The notes: a model not told the origin generated them from the letters alone. Positions 24,660 to 34,446 are shown, numbered from the stretch's first letter. The stretch is DNA of 46,510 nucleotides from Bacteroidales bacterium (GCA_027064025.1 JAMOQL010000136.1:1-46510), one strand, 5' to 3'. Made by a program: numbers and translations.

Positions 24660-26786
24660 TTAATAGTCTTCGGGTTCGTTATCATAAATAATTAACTTAT
24701 CAACAGTACCAATAATTCTAAATTCTGTTCTTCTATTTTTAGCTCTTCCTTTTGGATTATCTTGACCATTCGAAAAGCTATTCTGAGCAATTGGTTTTGT
24801 TTCACCATAACCTTTTGCAAGTAATCGAGAACTTTTTATTCCCTTTCTTATTAAATATTGGACAACACTTTCTGCTCGAGATTGCGACAATAATAAGTTA
24901 TACGAATTATTTCCTTTTGAATCTGTATGAGACAATATCTCAACAACAATCTCTGGATACTGATGCATTAATTCAAGGATTGTGGTATCAAGAGTATTTT
25001 TAGCTTTTTGAGTTAAATCCGATTTATCGAATTTATAATAAACATTCGCTAAATTAATAGGTTCATTAGGTATAATATCAACAAAAATATCTCCTAAATG
25101 TAAACTATCCGACTTTCTTAGATTTTGAGTTGTAAATTTAGAAACAACAGAGCCCTTTTTACTTGGAATTTCTAATTCATAATCTTTATCTGGTTCTATA
25201 TCAAAAACACATTTACCTTGTCTTGTACTTTCATTAATGAGTAAAATTCTTTCTTTAGTTTTCTTATTTATCAAAAATAATTTAATCGGATAAGAATCTA
25301 ATTTTTCGGGATTTTCAACCGAGTCAATTGCTAATTGAGTCATTAAACCTTTTTCATAAAGCATCTTGTAAAAAGACGTATCTTTCCTCCCCCAAATATC
25401 GGCATCAACAGTTAATTGAATAAAATTAACATACGAAAACTCATACAAATCATCGCAACAAGTTTTACTTTTCAAACTTACACCTCCTACTCTATTAGAA
25501 ACTAGCATCCCCGTTTCTCTGCTTGGCGACAAAGTAAAATAAATATCGTCTGCACAAGTATTTATTAATTGGCCTGCATTTTCTAGTCCATCCCATTTTC
25601 TGAGTTCCCCATATATTTTAAACACATCGTAACCTCCATAACCTGCCCAATAATCTGAGCTAAAATTGAGGGCATGTATCGTTGTATTATAATTCGGTGT
25701 TATTTCATTGGCAATGGTATTGATTTTACTCCCTGCATTCTTAACTTTCTCAAACATCCCTTTTCTAGAGTTATACGACGAATACCATATATCTAGACCG
25801 CCTTTTCCACCTGGTCTGTCAGACACAAAGTACAATACTTCCATATTAGTTTTCGAATTAACTCCAATTGTTGGTTGGGTTGCTGTATATTTAGAATCAT
25901 TAATTGGGCCATCTATTTTCCTAGGCTTAGACCAGCCCAATGTTGTTTTCTCAGAATAATAAATAGCACATATCATTTTATTTTTCCAATTCACTTTACA
26001 TTTTGTGTAATAAAAACGTTTTCCATCTTTCGAAAAGGCTCCATTGGCAACATTCTGAGCAATAGAATCTGGATAATTTAATTCCCCCTCAAAATTCCAA
26101 TTTCCATCCTTTTTTTTAATCGTATAAAAATTTCTTCTCGGAATTATTTCATTCGAATCTTGAGATGAATAATATTCAAGTCCTTCTACCCGCATCGATA
26201 CATAATTAACCGTTTTAGAGTCCAAATAAATCGGATTCGATTCTATATGTGCCTTATTGATATTTGTATCTAAATGTTGAATTATGATTTGAGGAATAGA
26301 ATCTTTCGTTTGAATAGCCATTACGCATCCTTGCAAAGCCATTTTTGCCAATTTCTTATAATATTTTCTTTCTTTTAATAACTTAGACTTCTTAATAAAG
26401 ATCTGAAATTTCTCTTTACTTTGTTCAAATAGCCCCATACTCTTTTGCATCTGAGCTTGATAATATAGGGCTAACAAATATTTTTCCGAATTACTTTCAT
26501 AAACTTTACCATACCAATAATCAGCTCGTTTATAGTCTCTTGTTTTTCTATATAATTCTGCTAAATCATATTGATATTTCAAATTATTCTTTTTCTTCTT
26601 TATTAAAGAATTATAATAATCTATTGCCGAATAGTAATCATGATTTCTAAGAGCACTTTTAGCAACTTTTTTTATATGGTTAATACCCATCAACGAGATA
26701 TCTTCTTCTAAAACTTGAGAATAAGACTCCAATTGCCCAATGAAAAATAATATTATTAACAAAAAATATTCAATCTTAAATCTCAT
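24660..26786 (-). CDS. TPR-PD40-OmpA outer-membrane protein of the T9SS adhesin cluster
   Basis: 708 residues. Signal peptide (FLLIILFFIGQLESYSQ). TPR-like helices at about 30-150 (YQYDLAELYRKTRDYKRADY). PD40-type propeller repeats in the middle (FSKDGKRFYYTKC, LYFVSDRPGGKGGLDIWYSS, LNFSSDYWAGYGGYDVFKI). A beta domain lies at about 490-570. The C-terminal OmpA domain has VYYKFDKSDLTQKAKNTLD, EILSHTDSKGNNSYNLLLSQ and KNRRTEFRIIG, which bind peptidoglycan. This architecture matches proteins encoded with PorP/SprF and large T9SS substrates. Spacers to its neighbours are 9 and 24 bases. Confidence 0.94.
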   Translation of the reverse strand: MRFKIEYFLLIILFFIGQLESYSQVLEEDISLMGINHIKKVAKSALRNHDYYSAIDYYNSLIKKKKNNLKYQYDLAELYRKTRDYKRADYWYGKVYESNSEKYLLALYYQAQMQKSMGLFEQSKEKFQIFIKKSKLLKERKYYKKLAKMALQGCVMAIQTKDSIPQIIIQHLDTNINKAHIESNPIYLDSKTVNYVSMRVEGLEYYSSQDSNEIIPRRNFYTIKKKDGNWNFEGELNYPDSIAQNVANGAFSKDGKRFYYTKCKVNWKNKMICAIYYSEKTTLGWSKPRKIDGPINDSKYTATQPTIGVNSKTNMEVLYFVSDRPGGKGGLDIWYSSYNSRKGMFEKVKNAGSKINTIANEITPNYNTTIHALNFSSDYWAGYGGYDVFKIYGELRKWDGLENAGQLINTCADDIYFTLSPSRETGMLVSNRVGGVSLKSKTCCDDLYEFSYVNFIQLTVDADIWGRKDTSFYKMLYEKGLMTQLAIDSVENPEKLDSYPIKLFLINKKTKERILLINESTRQGKCVFDIEPDKDYELEIPSKKGSVVSKFTTQNLRKSDSLHLGDIFVDIIPNEPINLANVYYKFDKSDLTQKAKNTLDTTILELMHQYPEIVVEILSHTDSKGNNSYNLLLSQSRAESVVQYLIRKGIKSSRLLAKGYGETKPIAQNSFSNGQDNPKGRAKNRRTEFRIIGTVDKLIIYDNEPEDY

Positions 26787-26795
26787 AAATAATTT

Positions 26796-27815
26796 TTAAT
26801 ATCTATCGCAAGGGATAGTTTTTTTCTTAATATCCGTATCAATACCCTTATATATAAATGCAAATTCAAATGCTCCTCTATTTGCTGTTGCAGCTCTTAA
26901 ATTCGAGATATTGACGTCATAACTAATACCCACATATAAATGACTTAAATTTAACCCTGCAACAAAAATCAAAGCATCGCTCCTCAAATTTACAGGATCT
27001 CGATAATGAAGCCCTACAAAAACATCATTAATATCAAAAGGCTTAAATGGTAAAATATAACCTATATTCGAACCAATCATCATTTCTCTTGCATCTCTAT
27101 GATAATTAATACTTAAATAAGGGGAAATATAAATCCGCTCTGTTAAATCATACTTAATCCCAGCCTGTACTCCTAACCTCATATACAAGAAATTATCATA
27201 CTCCGTAAAAGTTTCTTTTGGAAGAAAAATATGATGCAACGACAAACCAATTACGAGTTCAATATTATACAATTTACGGCTCCAAGCGATGCCAATATTA
27301 AAGTCTGGATAATTTAGATTTTCGCATAAAATCTCCCCTGAAGATAAACCTGAATTAAAATAACCACTTGTATTATCGAATTGATTTGGAAGGGTAACCA
27401 TACTGTTATCGATACTTTTAAAAACCCAACCCAACTGAACTCCAACATGAAATTCATTATAATTTACTTCTTTATGATATGCCAAAGACAAGAAAAGTTG
27501 ATTTACTGTTAAATTAATTCCTCCAGATTGATCATTAACAAAATAAATTCCTCCAGAAAATTTCTCAGAATATAAATAAAACTTTCTATCATAAGCGATT
27601 GAACTAGTATTATATGGTTTCTCAATAGCTCTCCACTGGGTTCTGTAATTACCCATAACTCTCCAATCCTCATCCTGCATTCCTGTATACGAAGGATTTA
27701 AAAGTAAAGGCGAAGCGTAATATTGTGAAAAATGAATATCTTGAGCATAAAGATGTTTTACCGAAAAAGACCATACAAAAAGCAATATTAAAGCTAGTTT
27801 AAGTCTATTAATCAT
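26796..27815 (-). CDS. PorP/SprF-family outer-membrane protein
   Basis: 339 residues. The signal peptide ends LYAQ and is followed by DIHFSQYYASPLLLNPSYTG, the hallmark N-terminus of the PorP/SprF family. A beta-barrel pattern continues (NYRTQWRAIEKPYNTSSIAY, GGIYFVNDQSGGINLTVNQL). It ends with strands around LYVGISYDVNISNL. SprF-like proteins help secrete or anchor their adjacent giant adhesin. The gene order PorP/SprF - OmpA - giant protein supports that role here. First gene of the three-gene unit. Confidence 0.94.
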   Translation of the reverse strand: MINRLKLALILLFVWSFSVKHLYAQDIHFSQYYASPLLLNPSYTGMQDEDWRVMGNYRTQWRAIEKPYNTSSIAYDRKFYLYSEKFSGGIYFVNDQSGGINLTVNQLFLSLAYHKEVNYNEFHVGVQLGWVFKSIDNSMVTLPNQFDNTSGYFNSGLSSGEILCENLNYPDFNIGIAWSRKLYNIELVIGLSLHHIFLPKETFTEYDNFLYMRLGVQAGIKYDLTERIYISPYLSINYHRDAREMMIGSNIGYILPFKPFDINDVFVGLHYRDPVNLRSDALIFVAGLNLSHLYVGISYDVNISNLRAATANRGAFEFAFIYKGIDTDIKKKTIPCDRY

Positions 27816-27827
27816 AATTAGTTACAT

Positions 27828-27880
27828 AAAGTAGTTTAGTTTTTTAAATGATTTAACACATACGTGTAAACCACTACTTT
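27828..27880. repeat. Inverted repeat upstream of the PorP/SprF operon
   Basis: AAAGTAGT (27828-27835) and ACTACTTT (27873-27880), with ACAC/GTGT arms between them. The 290-base divergent gap (27816-28105) otherwise shows only the box below. It could be a regulatory hairpin in the operon's leader; weak evidence. Confidence 0.3.
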
Positions 27881-27996
27881 TATTAGACAATAATAAACAA
27901 TAAAAGGTTGCTTATAAAAAAATCACTAGTATTTCTATAAAAAATTATCATTAATAAAATAACAAATTAAGTCAAGATATTTCCACTGATTTATTA

Positions 27997-28004
27997 TAAC
28001 TTTG
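27997..28004 (+). promoter_or_regulatory. Putative -7 box of the phosphohexomutase gene
   Basis: TAACTTTG, a full TAnnTTTG match about 100 bases upstream of ATG 28106. No -33 TTG at the expected distance. Confidence 0.35.
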
Positions 28005-28105
28005 TTTGTTAACTCTAGAAGTAAAAAATTAAACATTATTCTTACAACTAAGAGTTATTAAAAATAATGTCAAACTCTTTCATTATTGGAAGATAAAAAA
28101 TAAAT

Positions 28106-29518
28106 ATGTATAAAATAAAATTTGGAACAGACGGATGGAGAGCTGTTATTGGAGATGGATATACATTCGAAAATGTAAGTAGATTAACCGAAGCTCTTGC
28201 AACTTGGTTGCATCAGAATTTCGAAAAACCAACTATTGTCATTGGATACGATTGTAGATTTAATGGGAAGATATTCACTGAATTAGTAAGTAAAACTTTG
28301 GCTCATCATGGAGTAAAAGTCATTCTTCAGGAATCGTTTACTTCTACACCTGCGGTTTCTTTTGCAGTTGTAAAATTGCAAGCCGATCTTGGTGTTGTTA
28401 TCACTTCCAGCCATAACCCTCCTGAATATAGTGGGTATAAATTAAAAGGGAACCATGGAGGTCCTTTACAAGAAAATTATTTAAGAGAAATTGAAGCCTT
28501 AATTAAAGACCAACTGTCCATTGCTTCAGATGAAATCGACTTCACAGAACTTGTTAAAGCCAAGCTAATAGAATATACAAATCTAGATAATATATACGTA
28601 GATAACGTTCGAGAGAAATTTGATATTCCAGCTTTCGCCAATAGTAAATTTACATTTGCTTTCGATTCTATGATGGGTTCTGGTCAAAAGATTATGCACG
28701 ATATCCTTCCAGAGATATTCCACATAAACAAAGAAGTCAATCCTACTTTTCACGGTATTGCTCCAGAGCCATTAGCTAAAAATTTACAATTATTTTCTAA
28801 CTTCATTAAAGACGAAGAACATGTTGACTGTGGCTTAGCGGTCGATGGAGATGCCGACAGAATCGCACTAATGAATAGCAAAGGAGAATACATCGATTCT
28901 CATCATACAATTTTATTGCTGATGCACTATTTGGCAGGATACAAAAATGAAACAGGCAAAATCGTTACTGGATTTTCATCTACTACAAAAGTTGAGCAAT
29001 TAGCACAACATTATGGCTTAGAAGTTCAACGTGTAAAAATTGGCTTTAAGCAAATTAGCGAGGTAATGCTCAAAGAAAAAGTTTTAGTTGGTGGTGAAGA
29101 GTCTGGAGGCATTGCTATTGCAGGACATATTCCTGAAAGAGACGGAATATGGAATGGTTTAGCCATTTGGGAATGGATGATTGAAACGGGAAAAACTATC
29201 GAAGAACTTATCCAAGAAATCTACGACATTACGGGTTCTTTTGCTTATAAACGTAACGATCTAAAAATTACAGAATCATTAAAACTAAAAGTTATTGATT
29301 ACTGCAAAAATAATAAAATTGAAACTTTCGAAAACGAATCGATCCTTCGATTAGAAACATTAGACGGATTCAAATACTTCTTAAACGAAGACGAATGGAT
29401 TATGATTAGACCATCAGGAACCGAACCTGTTTTAAGAACCTACGCCGAGGGGAAAACAAAAAAAAGAGCAGAAGAGCTTATCGATATTCTAGAAAAATTT
29501 GTTTCTAGTTTCGAATAA
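28106..29518 (+). CDS. Phosphoglucomutase/phosphomannomutase family protein
   Basis: 470 residues of the alpha-D-phosphohexomutase superfamily, interconverting hexose 1- and 6-phosphates through a phosphoserine. Motifs: KFGTDGWRAVIGDGYT (N-terminal), VITSSHNPPEYSGYKLKG (phosphoserine loop), AVDGDADRIAL (metal-binding DGDADR), VGGEESGGIAI (sugar-binding) and MIRPSGTEPVLRTYAEGK (phosphate-binding). It could supply glucose-1-P or mannose-1-P for sugar-nucleotide synthesis, including the ugd/uxs pathway 5 kb downstream; that link is inference. The exact sugar is not decidable here. Confidence 0.94.
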   Translation: MYKIKFGTDGWRAVIGDGYTFENVSRLTEALATWLHQNFEKPTIVIGYDCRFNGKIFTELVSKTLAHHGVKVILQESFTSTPAVSFAVVKLQADLGVVITSSHNPPEYSGYKLKGNHGGPLQENYLREIEALIKDQLSIASDEIDFTELVKAKLIEYTNLDNIYVDNVREKFDIPAFANSKFTFAFDSMMGSGQKIMHDILPEIFHINKEVNPTFHGIAPEPLAKNLQLFSNFIKDEEHVDCGLAVDGDADRIALMNSKGEYIDSHHTILLLMHYLAGYKNETGKIVTGFSSTTKVEQLAQHYGLEVQRVKIGFKQISEVMLKEKVLVGGEESGGIAIAGHIPERDGIWNGLAIWEWMIETGKTIEELIQEIYDITGSFAYKRNDLKITESLKLKVIDYCKNNKIETFENESILRLETLDGFKYFLNEDEWIMIRPSGTEPVLRTYAEGKTKKRAEELIDILEKFVSSFE

Positions 29519-29573
29519 GTACTTTATATAAAAATCGTGTATTTACATTAGATAATTTAAAACATCCTAATTT

Positions 29574-30425
29574 ATGAGCTTTTTTAAATTCTTGTTAAGT
29601 AAAACGTTTCTAATTAACTTGGTTATTGCTATTATTGTTACTACAAGTTTGTATTTCATACTAATATACAGCCTTAATTCATACACTCATCATGGAGAGG
29701 GCGTTATTGTTCCCGATTTTACAAACTTAACTTACAAAGACGCTAAAGAGTTAGCTCAACAATCTCATTTAAAAGTTCTTATTTCTGATACCACATATTC
29801 TCAAGAAACCGCAAGAGGATTAATAGCCGCTCAAATCCCAACTATGGAATCCATTATTAAATCAGAAAGAACTATTTATCTAACCATTAATTCTTTGAAT
29901 GCCGAAATGGTCAATATGCCCAATTTTGTGGGCGCCTCACTCCGTCAAGCCCTAGTCGATGCAGAAATTTATGGACTTAAAATTGGAGAAATATCTTATA
30001 AGCCTAATCTTGCAAAGAATTATGTTTTAGAACAAAAAATAAATGGCAAAATGATTTCTGAAGGAACACAAGTAGAAAAGGGAAGTTTTATTGATTTAAC
30101 ATTAGGGATGGGCTTAAGCAATGAAAAAGTATTTATTCCGTTACTACTTAACAAAAACATTCAAGAAGCCGATTCAATGCTGAGAGCTAAATACTTAAAT
30201 ACGGGAGCTAAATTTTACGATAGTAACATCAAAACAGCTTCAGATTCTAACGCTGCTATTATTTACAACCAAGAACCAAAACCTTTTGATAATAATTTTA
30301 AACCTGGTGATTTTGTCGACTTATGGTTTACCCTAGACAGTTCAAAAGTAGTTATTAAAAAAGAATGGGTAGACTCATTAAAAATAAAATCTACTAGCGA
30401 TACTATTCATTCTCTTATAGATTAG
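29574..30425 (+). CDS. Membrane-anchored PASTA-domain protein
   Basis: 283 residues. One N-terminal helix (about 13-31, INLVIAIIVTTSLYFILIY), then periplasmic PASTA units. The first starts VIVPDFTNLTYKDAKELA, the second NMPNFVGASLRQALVDAEIY and the third VFIPLLLNKNIQEADSML; each ends in the usual Q(I/E)P-type turn. There is no kinase or transpeptidase domain; stand-alone PASTA proteins of this kind are widespread in Bacteroidota. They may bind peptidoglycan, but the role is not established to my knowledge. Next genes: a T9SS-sorted protein and RluD. Confidence 0.9.
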   Translation: MSFFKFLLSKTFLINLVIAIIVTTSLYFILIYSLNSYTHHGEGVIVPDFTNLTYKDAKELAQQSHLKVLISDTTYSQETARGLIAAQIPTMESIIKSERTIYLTINSLNAEMVNMPNFVGASLRQALVDAEIYGLKIGEISYKPNLAKNYVLEQKINGKMISEGTQVEKGSFIDLTLGMGLSNEKVFIPLLLNKNIQEADSMLRAKYLNTGAKFYDSNIKTASDSNAAIIYNQEPKPFDNNFKPGDFVDLWFTLDSSKVVIKKEWVDSLKIKSTSDTIHSLID

Positions 30426-30443
30426 AGAATAAAAATTTCTAAT

Positions 30444-32297
30444 ATGAAGCCAAAACATTTAATATTTTTTCTTTTATCTATCTCTTTCTCAGTATTTGGG
30501 CAAGTTAAATTTGTTGGGCTAAGTTCTAATCCTAAATTATTACATAATGATAAATTAATTAATAGAAAAACTTCTATTACAGACACATTAAAACTTCCTT
30601 TTATCGACGATTTCGCATACGATAGCATATACCCTAGTCAAAATCTATGGCTAGACAGAAATGTATATATCAATAATAATTTTGCTGTCAATCCCCCATC
30701 AATAGGCGTCGCTACTTTCGATCTACTCAACGAAAATGGATTAATTTACGACAACTCAAACACAACTCAATTTCCAGCAGATTACTTAACTAGTAAATTT
30801 ATTAACCTCTCTAATTACACCCCCTCAGACTCCATTTATCTTAGTTTCTATTATCAACCCCAAGGGACAAGTTATAGCTCGCCTCAAAACAACGACTCCC
30901 TTGTTCTCCAATTTAAAACCAACGAAAAAGATTGGCAATCTATTTGGTCTATTGCAGGAAGCTCTCTACAAAACTTTAAGCAAGTCCTTATTCCTGTTAT
31001 TGATACCAGTTATTTAAAAACTAGTTTTCAATTTAGATTCTTTAATTACGCATCGATAGGTGGTTCTCAGAATCAAGAAGATGCCATAAACGACGACTAT
31101 TGGAATCTTGATTATATCGTACTAGATACAGCCAGAAGTATTAACGACACTTCTCACATTGATATTAGCTTTAGTCATTTTAACACTAGTCTATTTTTAG
31201 GTTATTATTCAGTCCCATGGAAACATTATAATCTAAACAAAATGCCAATGGATTCCATAGATTTCCGATTCCAGAACCTAGATAATGAAGACCGAGCAGC
31301 CAACTTCTACACTTATCAATTATACGTAAACAATAATCTTACCGATGACATAAAAGTTGGAAGTATTAATATTTCAGCATTCTCACCAGCTGCTAGAATT
31401 AATACATTAGATGAAATCTCAAATCAAACAGGAATAAGTTCAAATATTCCTTCTAGCTTAAATGATAGCGCAATATTTACCATCGTAAAATTTTATAAAG
31501 AGTTTATTACTAACTCCGATTCTTCATATTTATATAATGATACCTCAAAGTATAATCAGTATTTTTACAATTATTACGCCTATGACGATGGTTCTGCCGA
31601 GTCAGGTTTAGCAATATTACAGTCGGGAGAAAAATTTGCTTTCAAAATTGCACCTTTACAAAATGATACTCTTAGAGGATTATCTATGTATTTTAATCAC
31701 TACAAAGATTACGGAACTGCAGATCCTTCGGTATTTTCACTCTGTGTTTGGAACAATAATAATGGAAAACCAGGAAATATTATTTATCAAGAAGATAATA
31801 TCAGTCCTAAATATAACAACAGTATCAATTCTTTCTCTACCTACAAGTTTAAAGAGCCTCTCTTTGTTGAAGATACAATCTTTATAGGATTTATTAACGA
31901 TACTCAAAAAGGATATAGCATAGGTTACGACTTTAATAACAATAACCAAAAACAAGTATACTACACCACCTCAAACACATGGTATAATCTGGACAAAGGG
32001 ACCCCTATGATTCGTGCTTTAATGGGAGATAATTTTGTTGATATTTCCGTACCAGAAAGTCCATCGATAAATTCAATAAAAATTTATCCTAATCCTACAC
32101 AAAATAAAATCAGAATACAATTAAATAATCAACTCCAATACCAACTTAATATCTATAATAGCATTGGTAAATTACTAATTAATAAAGCCATTAGTAATAC
32201 TGAGGATATAAACCTTAAGAAATTCGGATCAGGTATTTATATTATCAGAATCCAGAATAAAAATGTCAATCTAAATAAAAAAATAATCGTTTTATAA
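30444..32297 (+). CDS. T9SS type A sorting-domain protein, function unknown
   Basis: 617 residues. Signal peptide (HLIFFLLSISFSVFGQ). The central part has no recognised enzyme motif but shows sandwich-like strands (LYLSFYYQPQGTS-type pattern and WNLDYIVLDTARS). The last 70-80 residues form a T9SS type A sorting domain: SIKIYPNPTQNKIRI, QLNIYNSIGKLLINKAIS, then SGIYIIRIQNKN and a basic end (NLNKKIIVL). It would be exported and anchored on the cell surface or released. The stop is immediately followed by the rluD start (TAAATG), so the two are co-transcribed. Its position between PASTA and rluD genes looks like an insertion into a conserved pair. Confidence 0.9.
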   Translation: MKPKHLIFFLLSISFSVFGQVKFVGLSSNPKLLHNDKLINRKTSITDTLKLPFIDDFAYDSIYPSQNLWLDRNVYINNNFAVNPPSIGVATFDLLNENGLIYDNSNTTQFPADYLTSKFINLSNYTPSDSIYLSFYYQPQGTSYSSPQNNDSLVLQFKTNEKDWQSIWSIAGSSLQNFKQVLIPVIDTSYLKTSFQFRFFNYASIGGSQNQEDAINDDYWNLDYIVLDTARSINDTSHIDISFSHFNTSLFLGYYSVPWKHYNLNKMPMDSIDFRFQNLDNEDRAANFYTYQLYVNNNLTDDIKVGSINISAFSPAARINTLDEISNQTGISSNIPSSLNDSAIFTIVKFYKEFITNSDSSYLYNDTSKYNQYFYNYYAYDDGSAESGLAILQSGEKFAFKIAPLQNDTLRGLSMYFNHYKDYGTADPSVFSLCVWNNNNGKPGNIIYQEDNISPKYNNSINSFSTYKFKEPLFVEDTIFIGFINDTQKGYSIGYDFNNNNQKQVYYTTSNTWYNLDKGTPMIRALMGDNFVDISVPESPSINSIKIYPNPTQNKIRIQLNNQLQYQLNIYNSIGKLLINKAISNTEDINLKKFGSGIYIIRIQNKNVNLNKKIIVL

Positions 32298-33341
32298 ATG
32301 ACCGAGTCTACCACAACAAATCAGGAAGAAGAACAAGAGTTTTTCGAACATTTTAACATTACGGTTGATCCAGGTCAATCCGCTTTACGTATTGATAAAT
32401 TTTTAACAGAGAAAATAACCAATGCTTCGAGAACAAAGATACAAATGGCAGCCTCTGCCAACTGTATATTAGTCAACGATAATGCAGTAAAAGCCAATTA
32501 TAAAGTTCGTGGCGGCGATCAAATCTCAATGGTTCTTCCCGAACCTCCCCGAGAACACGAAATTATCCCAGAAAATATCCCATTGAATATTGTTTACGAA
32601 GACGACCATCTGATTGTAATAGACAAACAAGCAGGCTTAGTCGTTCACCCTGGATTTGGTAATTATACCGGAACTTTAGTCAATGCATTAGCTTTTCATA
32701 TAAAAGATTCTGAATTATTTCACAAAGACAATACTAGACCAGGATTAGTTCATAGGATAGATAAAAATACATCTGGATTATTAGTCGTTGCCAAGACCGA
32801 ACAAGCTCTTACTCATCTTGCCAAGCAATTTTACGATCATTCTACAGAAAGAAAGTATCAAGCCTTAATTTGGGGAACTTTTGACGAAAAAGAAGGAACC
32901 ATAACGGGATATTTGGACAGAGACATTCGTAATCGAATGAAAATGCACGTCTATAAAAACGAAGACGAAGGCAAATGGTCAGTTACCCATTACAAAGTAT
33001 TAGAAGAAATAGGATATGTTTCCTTGGTCGAATGTCAACTAGAAACGGGCCGAACACACCAAATAAGAGTGCATTTCGAACATCTAAACCACCCATTATT
33101 TAATGATGAAAGATATGGTGGAGATTCAGTAATTAAAGGCACCACTTTTTCTAAATATAAACAATTTGTAGAAAATGTTTTTAAAATCATCCCCCGTCAT
33201 GCTCTACATGCAAAAACTCTAGGTTTTACTCACCCAGTTACTTTAGAAAAAATGCGCTTTGAATCACCCATTCCTGAAGATATGACTAAAGCTATTGATA
33301 AATGGAGACACTACATTTCTTTTAGAAAAGATGATGTTTAA
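32298..33341 (+). CDS. rluD: RluD-type 23S rRNA pseudouridine synthase
   Basis: 347 residues. An N-terminal S4 RNA-binding domain (about 25-85, ALRIDKFLTEKITNASRTKI) precedes the catalytic domain. The motif RPGLVHRIDKNTSGLLVVAK contains the catalytic aspartate of the RluA/RluD family. ETGRTHQIRVHFEHLNHPLF and DERYGG complete the site. RluD forms pseudouridines in helix 69 of 23S rRNA; assignment to RluD rather than another RluA-family member rests on the S4 domain and length. The start abuts the upstream stop. The convergent rhodanese gene ends 5 bases beyond its stop. Confidence 0.92.
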   Translation: MTESTTTNQEEEQEFFEHFNITVDPGQSALRIDKFLTEKITNASRTKIQMAASANCILVNDNAVKANYKVRGGDQISMVLPEPPREHEIIPENIPLNIVYEDDHLIVIDKQAGLVVHPGFGNYTGTLVNALAFHIKDSELFHKDNTRPGLVHRIDKNTSGLLVVAKTEQALTHLAKQFYDHSTERKYQALIWGTFDEKEGTITGYLDRDIRNRMKMHVYKNEDEGKWSVTHYKVLEEIGYVSLVECQLETGRTHQIRVHFEHLNHPLFNDERYGGDSVIKGTTFSKYKQFVENVFKIIPRHALHAKTLGFTHPVTLEKMRFESPIPEDMTKAIDKWRHYISFRKDDV

Positions 33342-33346
33342 AAAAA

Positions 33347-34312
33347 TTATTGTAAGATTATCTTTTTATAAACAACCCCTTCCTCCGAGTTAATTTTTAA
33401 TAAATAAATTCCCGGCTGATAATTTGTCATATCAATTTGTTCGTAATCCAATGCAATCGAAGAAGTATATAAAACTTCCCCATTTATTGAAAATAATTCT
33501 GACAAAAATACCTGATCATTTTTTATTCTAATAATACCAGAGCTAGGGTTAGGATAAACCGATAAATGATTCAAACTATGTTCTTCTATATTAGTTGCGG
33601 TAGCATGACCTTTCAACACATAATGTAAAGTTCTATTACTACTTTCGATATCAAAAATAACAGAATCGTTTTGTAAATCAATAGGCGAATAATAAACACG
33701 AAAAGTATAATCCATAAGACCTGTTAATCTTGCTGAAAGATTAAAATCGCTCGAAAATTCTGTTAATGATAGATTTGTAATACTTGTAAAATCCAATGTA
33801 TCATTTCCATAATTAGTGATAGTTATCTCATGAAAATCATTTTGAGAAAGACCCGTATTTTGGAACTCAACAATAGTATCCGAAACAGAAAGCAAAATCG
33901 GGAGAACACTTGTAAGAGTTGGTTTTCCTGCATTTTCCCAAGCATTAAGACCTCCATCTAAATTATAAACATTTTCAAAACCTTTTGTTTGCATACTATT
34001 AAAGACATTTCCACTCCTCCCTCCAGAAGCACAATGAATTAAATACACTTTTGTTTTAACTAGAGTATCTAGAATATCATTAAACGTAGATAAGTAATAA
34101 TTTAAATTTACGCCATTCTCTATATGCTTAGAATCGTATTCCCCTTCAGTTCTAACATCCAAAATAACAAAATTAGGATCCAAATAATGATACGTTATTA
34201 AAGTTTGAGCACTATCGGGACTAATAGTAGCATAAACAGAAGTTGAGTTGGTTTGCGCCAAGGCAAACATACTTATAAAAAGATATAAGCTCGATAATAT
34301 CGTCTTTTTCAT
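33347..34312 (-). CDS. Secreted rhodanese-domain protein with T9SS type A sorting tail
   Basis: 321 residues from ATG 34312, preferred over an in-frame ATG at 34372 because the signal peptide (MKKTILSSLYLFISMFALAQ) starts here. The rhodanese domain at about 30-125 has FVILDVRTEGEYDSKHIENG and VYLIHCASGGRSGNVF, where the cysteine is the expected persulfide-forming active site. An Ig-like segment follows (about 140-240). The C-terminus is a T9SS tail: LSVYPNPSSGIIRI, YQPGIYLLKIN, VVYKKIILQ. Predicted surface or released sulfurtransferase or sulfur-binding protein; the substrate is unknown. Confidence 0.88.
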   Translation of the reverse strand: MKKTILSSLYLFISMFALAQTNSTSVYATISPDSAQTLITYHYLDPNFVILDVRTEGEYDSKHIENGVNLNYYLSTFNDILDTLVKTKVYLIHCASGGRSGNVFNSMQTKGFENVYNLDGGLNAWENAGKPTLTSVLPILLSVSDTIVEFQNTGLSQNDFHEITITNYGNDTLDFTSITNLSLTEFSSDFNLSARLTGLMDYTFRVYYSPIDLQNDSVIFDIESSNRTLHYVLKGHATATNIEEHSLNHLSVYPNPSSGIIRIKNDQVFLSELFSINGEVLYTSSIALDYEQIDMTNYQPGIYLLKINSEEGVVYKKIILQ

Positions 34313-34438
34313 AAAAAATAAAGATCCTAAATTTAAAAATAAACAAGCATGACAGAAATCAAGTTTCACCATGTTTAATAATAGTTACAATAAAAGTAAA
34401 ACTTTTTTATTTTACTGACGTAAAGTAAATGTATTAAT

Positions 34439-34446
34439 TATTTTTG
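34439..34446 (+). promoter_or_regulatory. Putative -7 box of ugd
   Basis: TATTTTTG, matching TAnnTTTG, about 140 bases before the ugd start. The remaining 34313-34583 spacer shows nothing else convincing. Confidence 0.3.
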
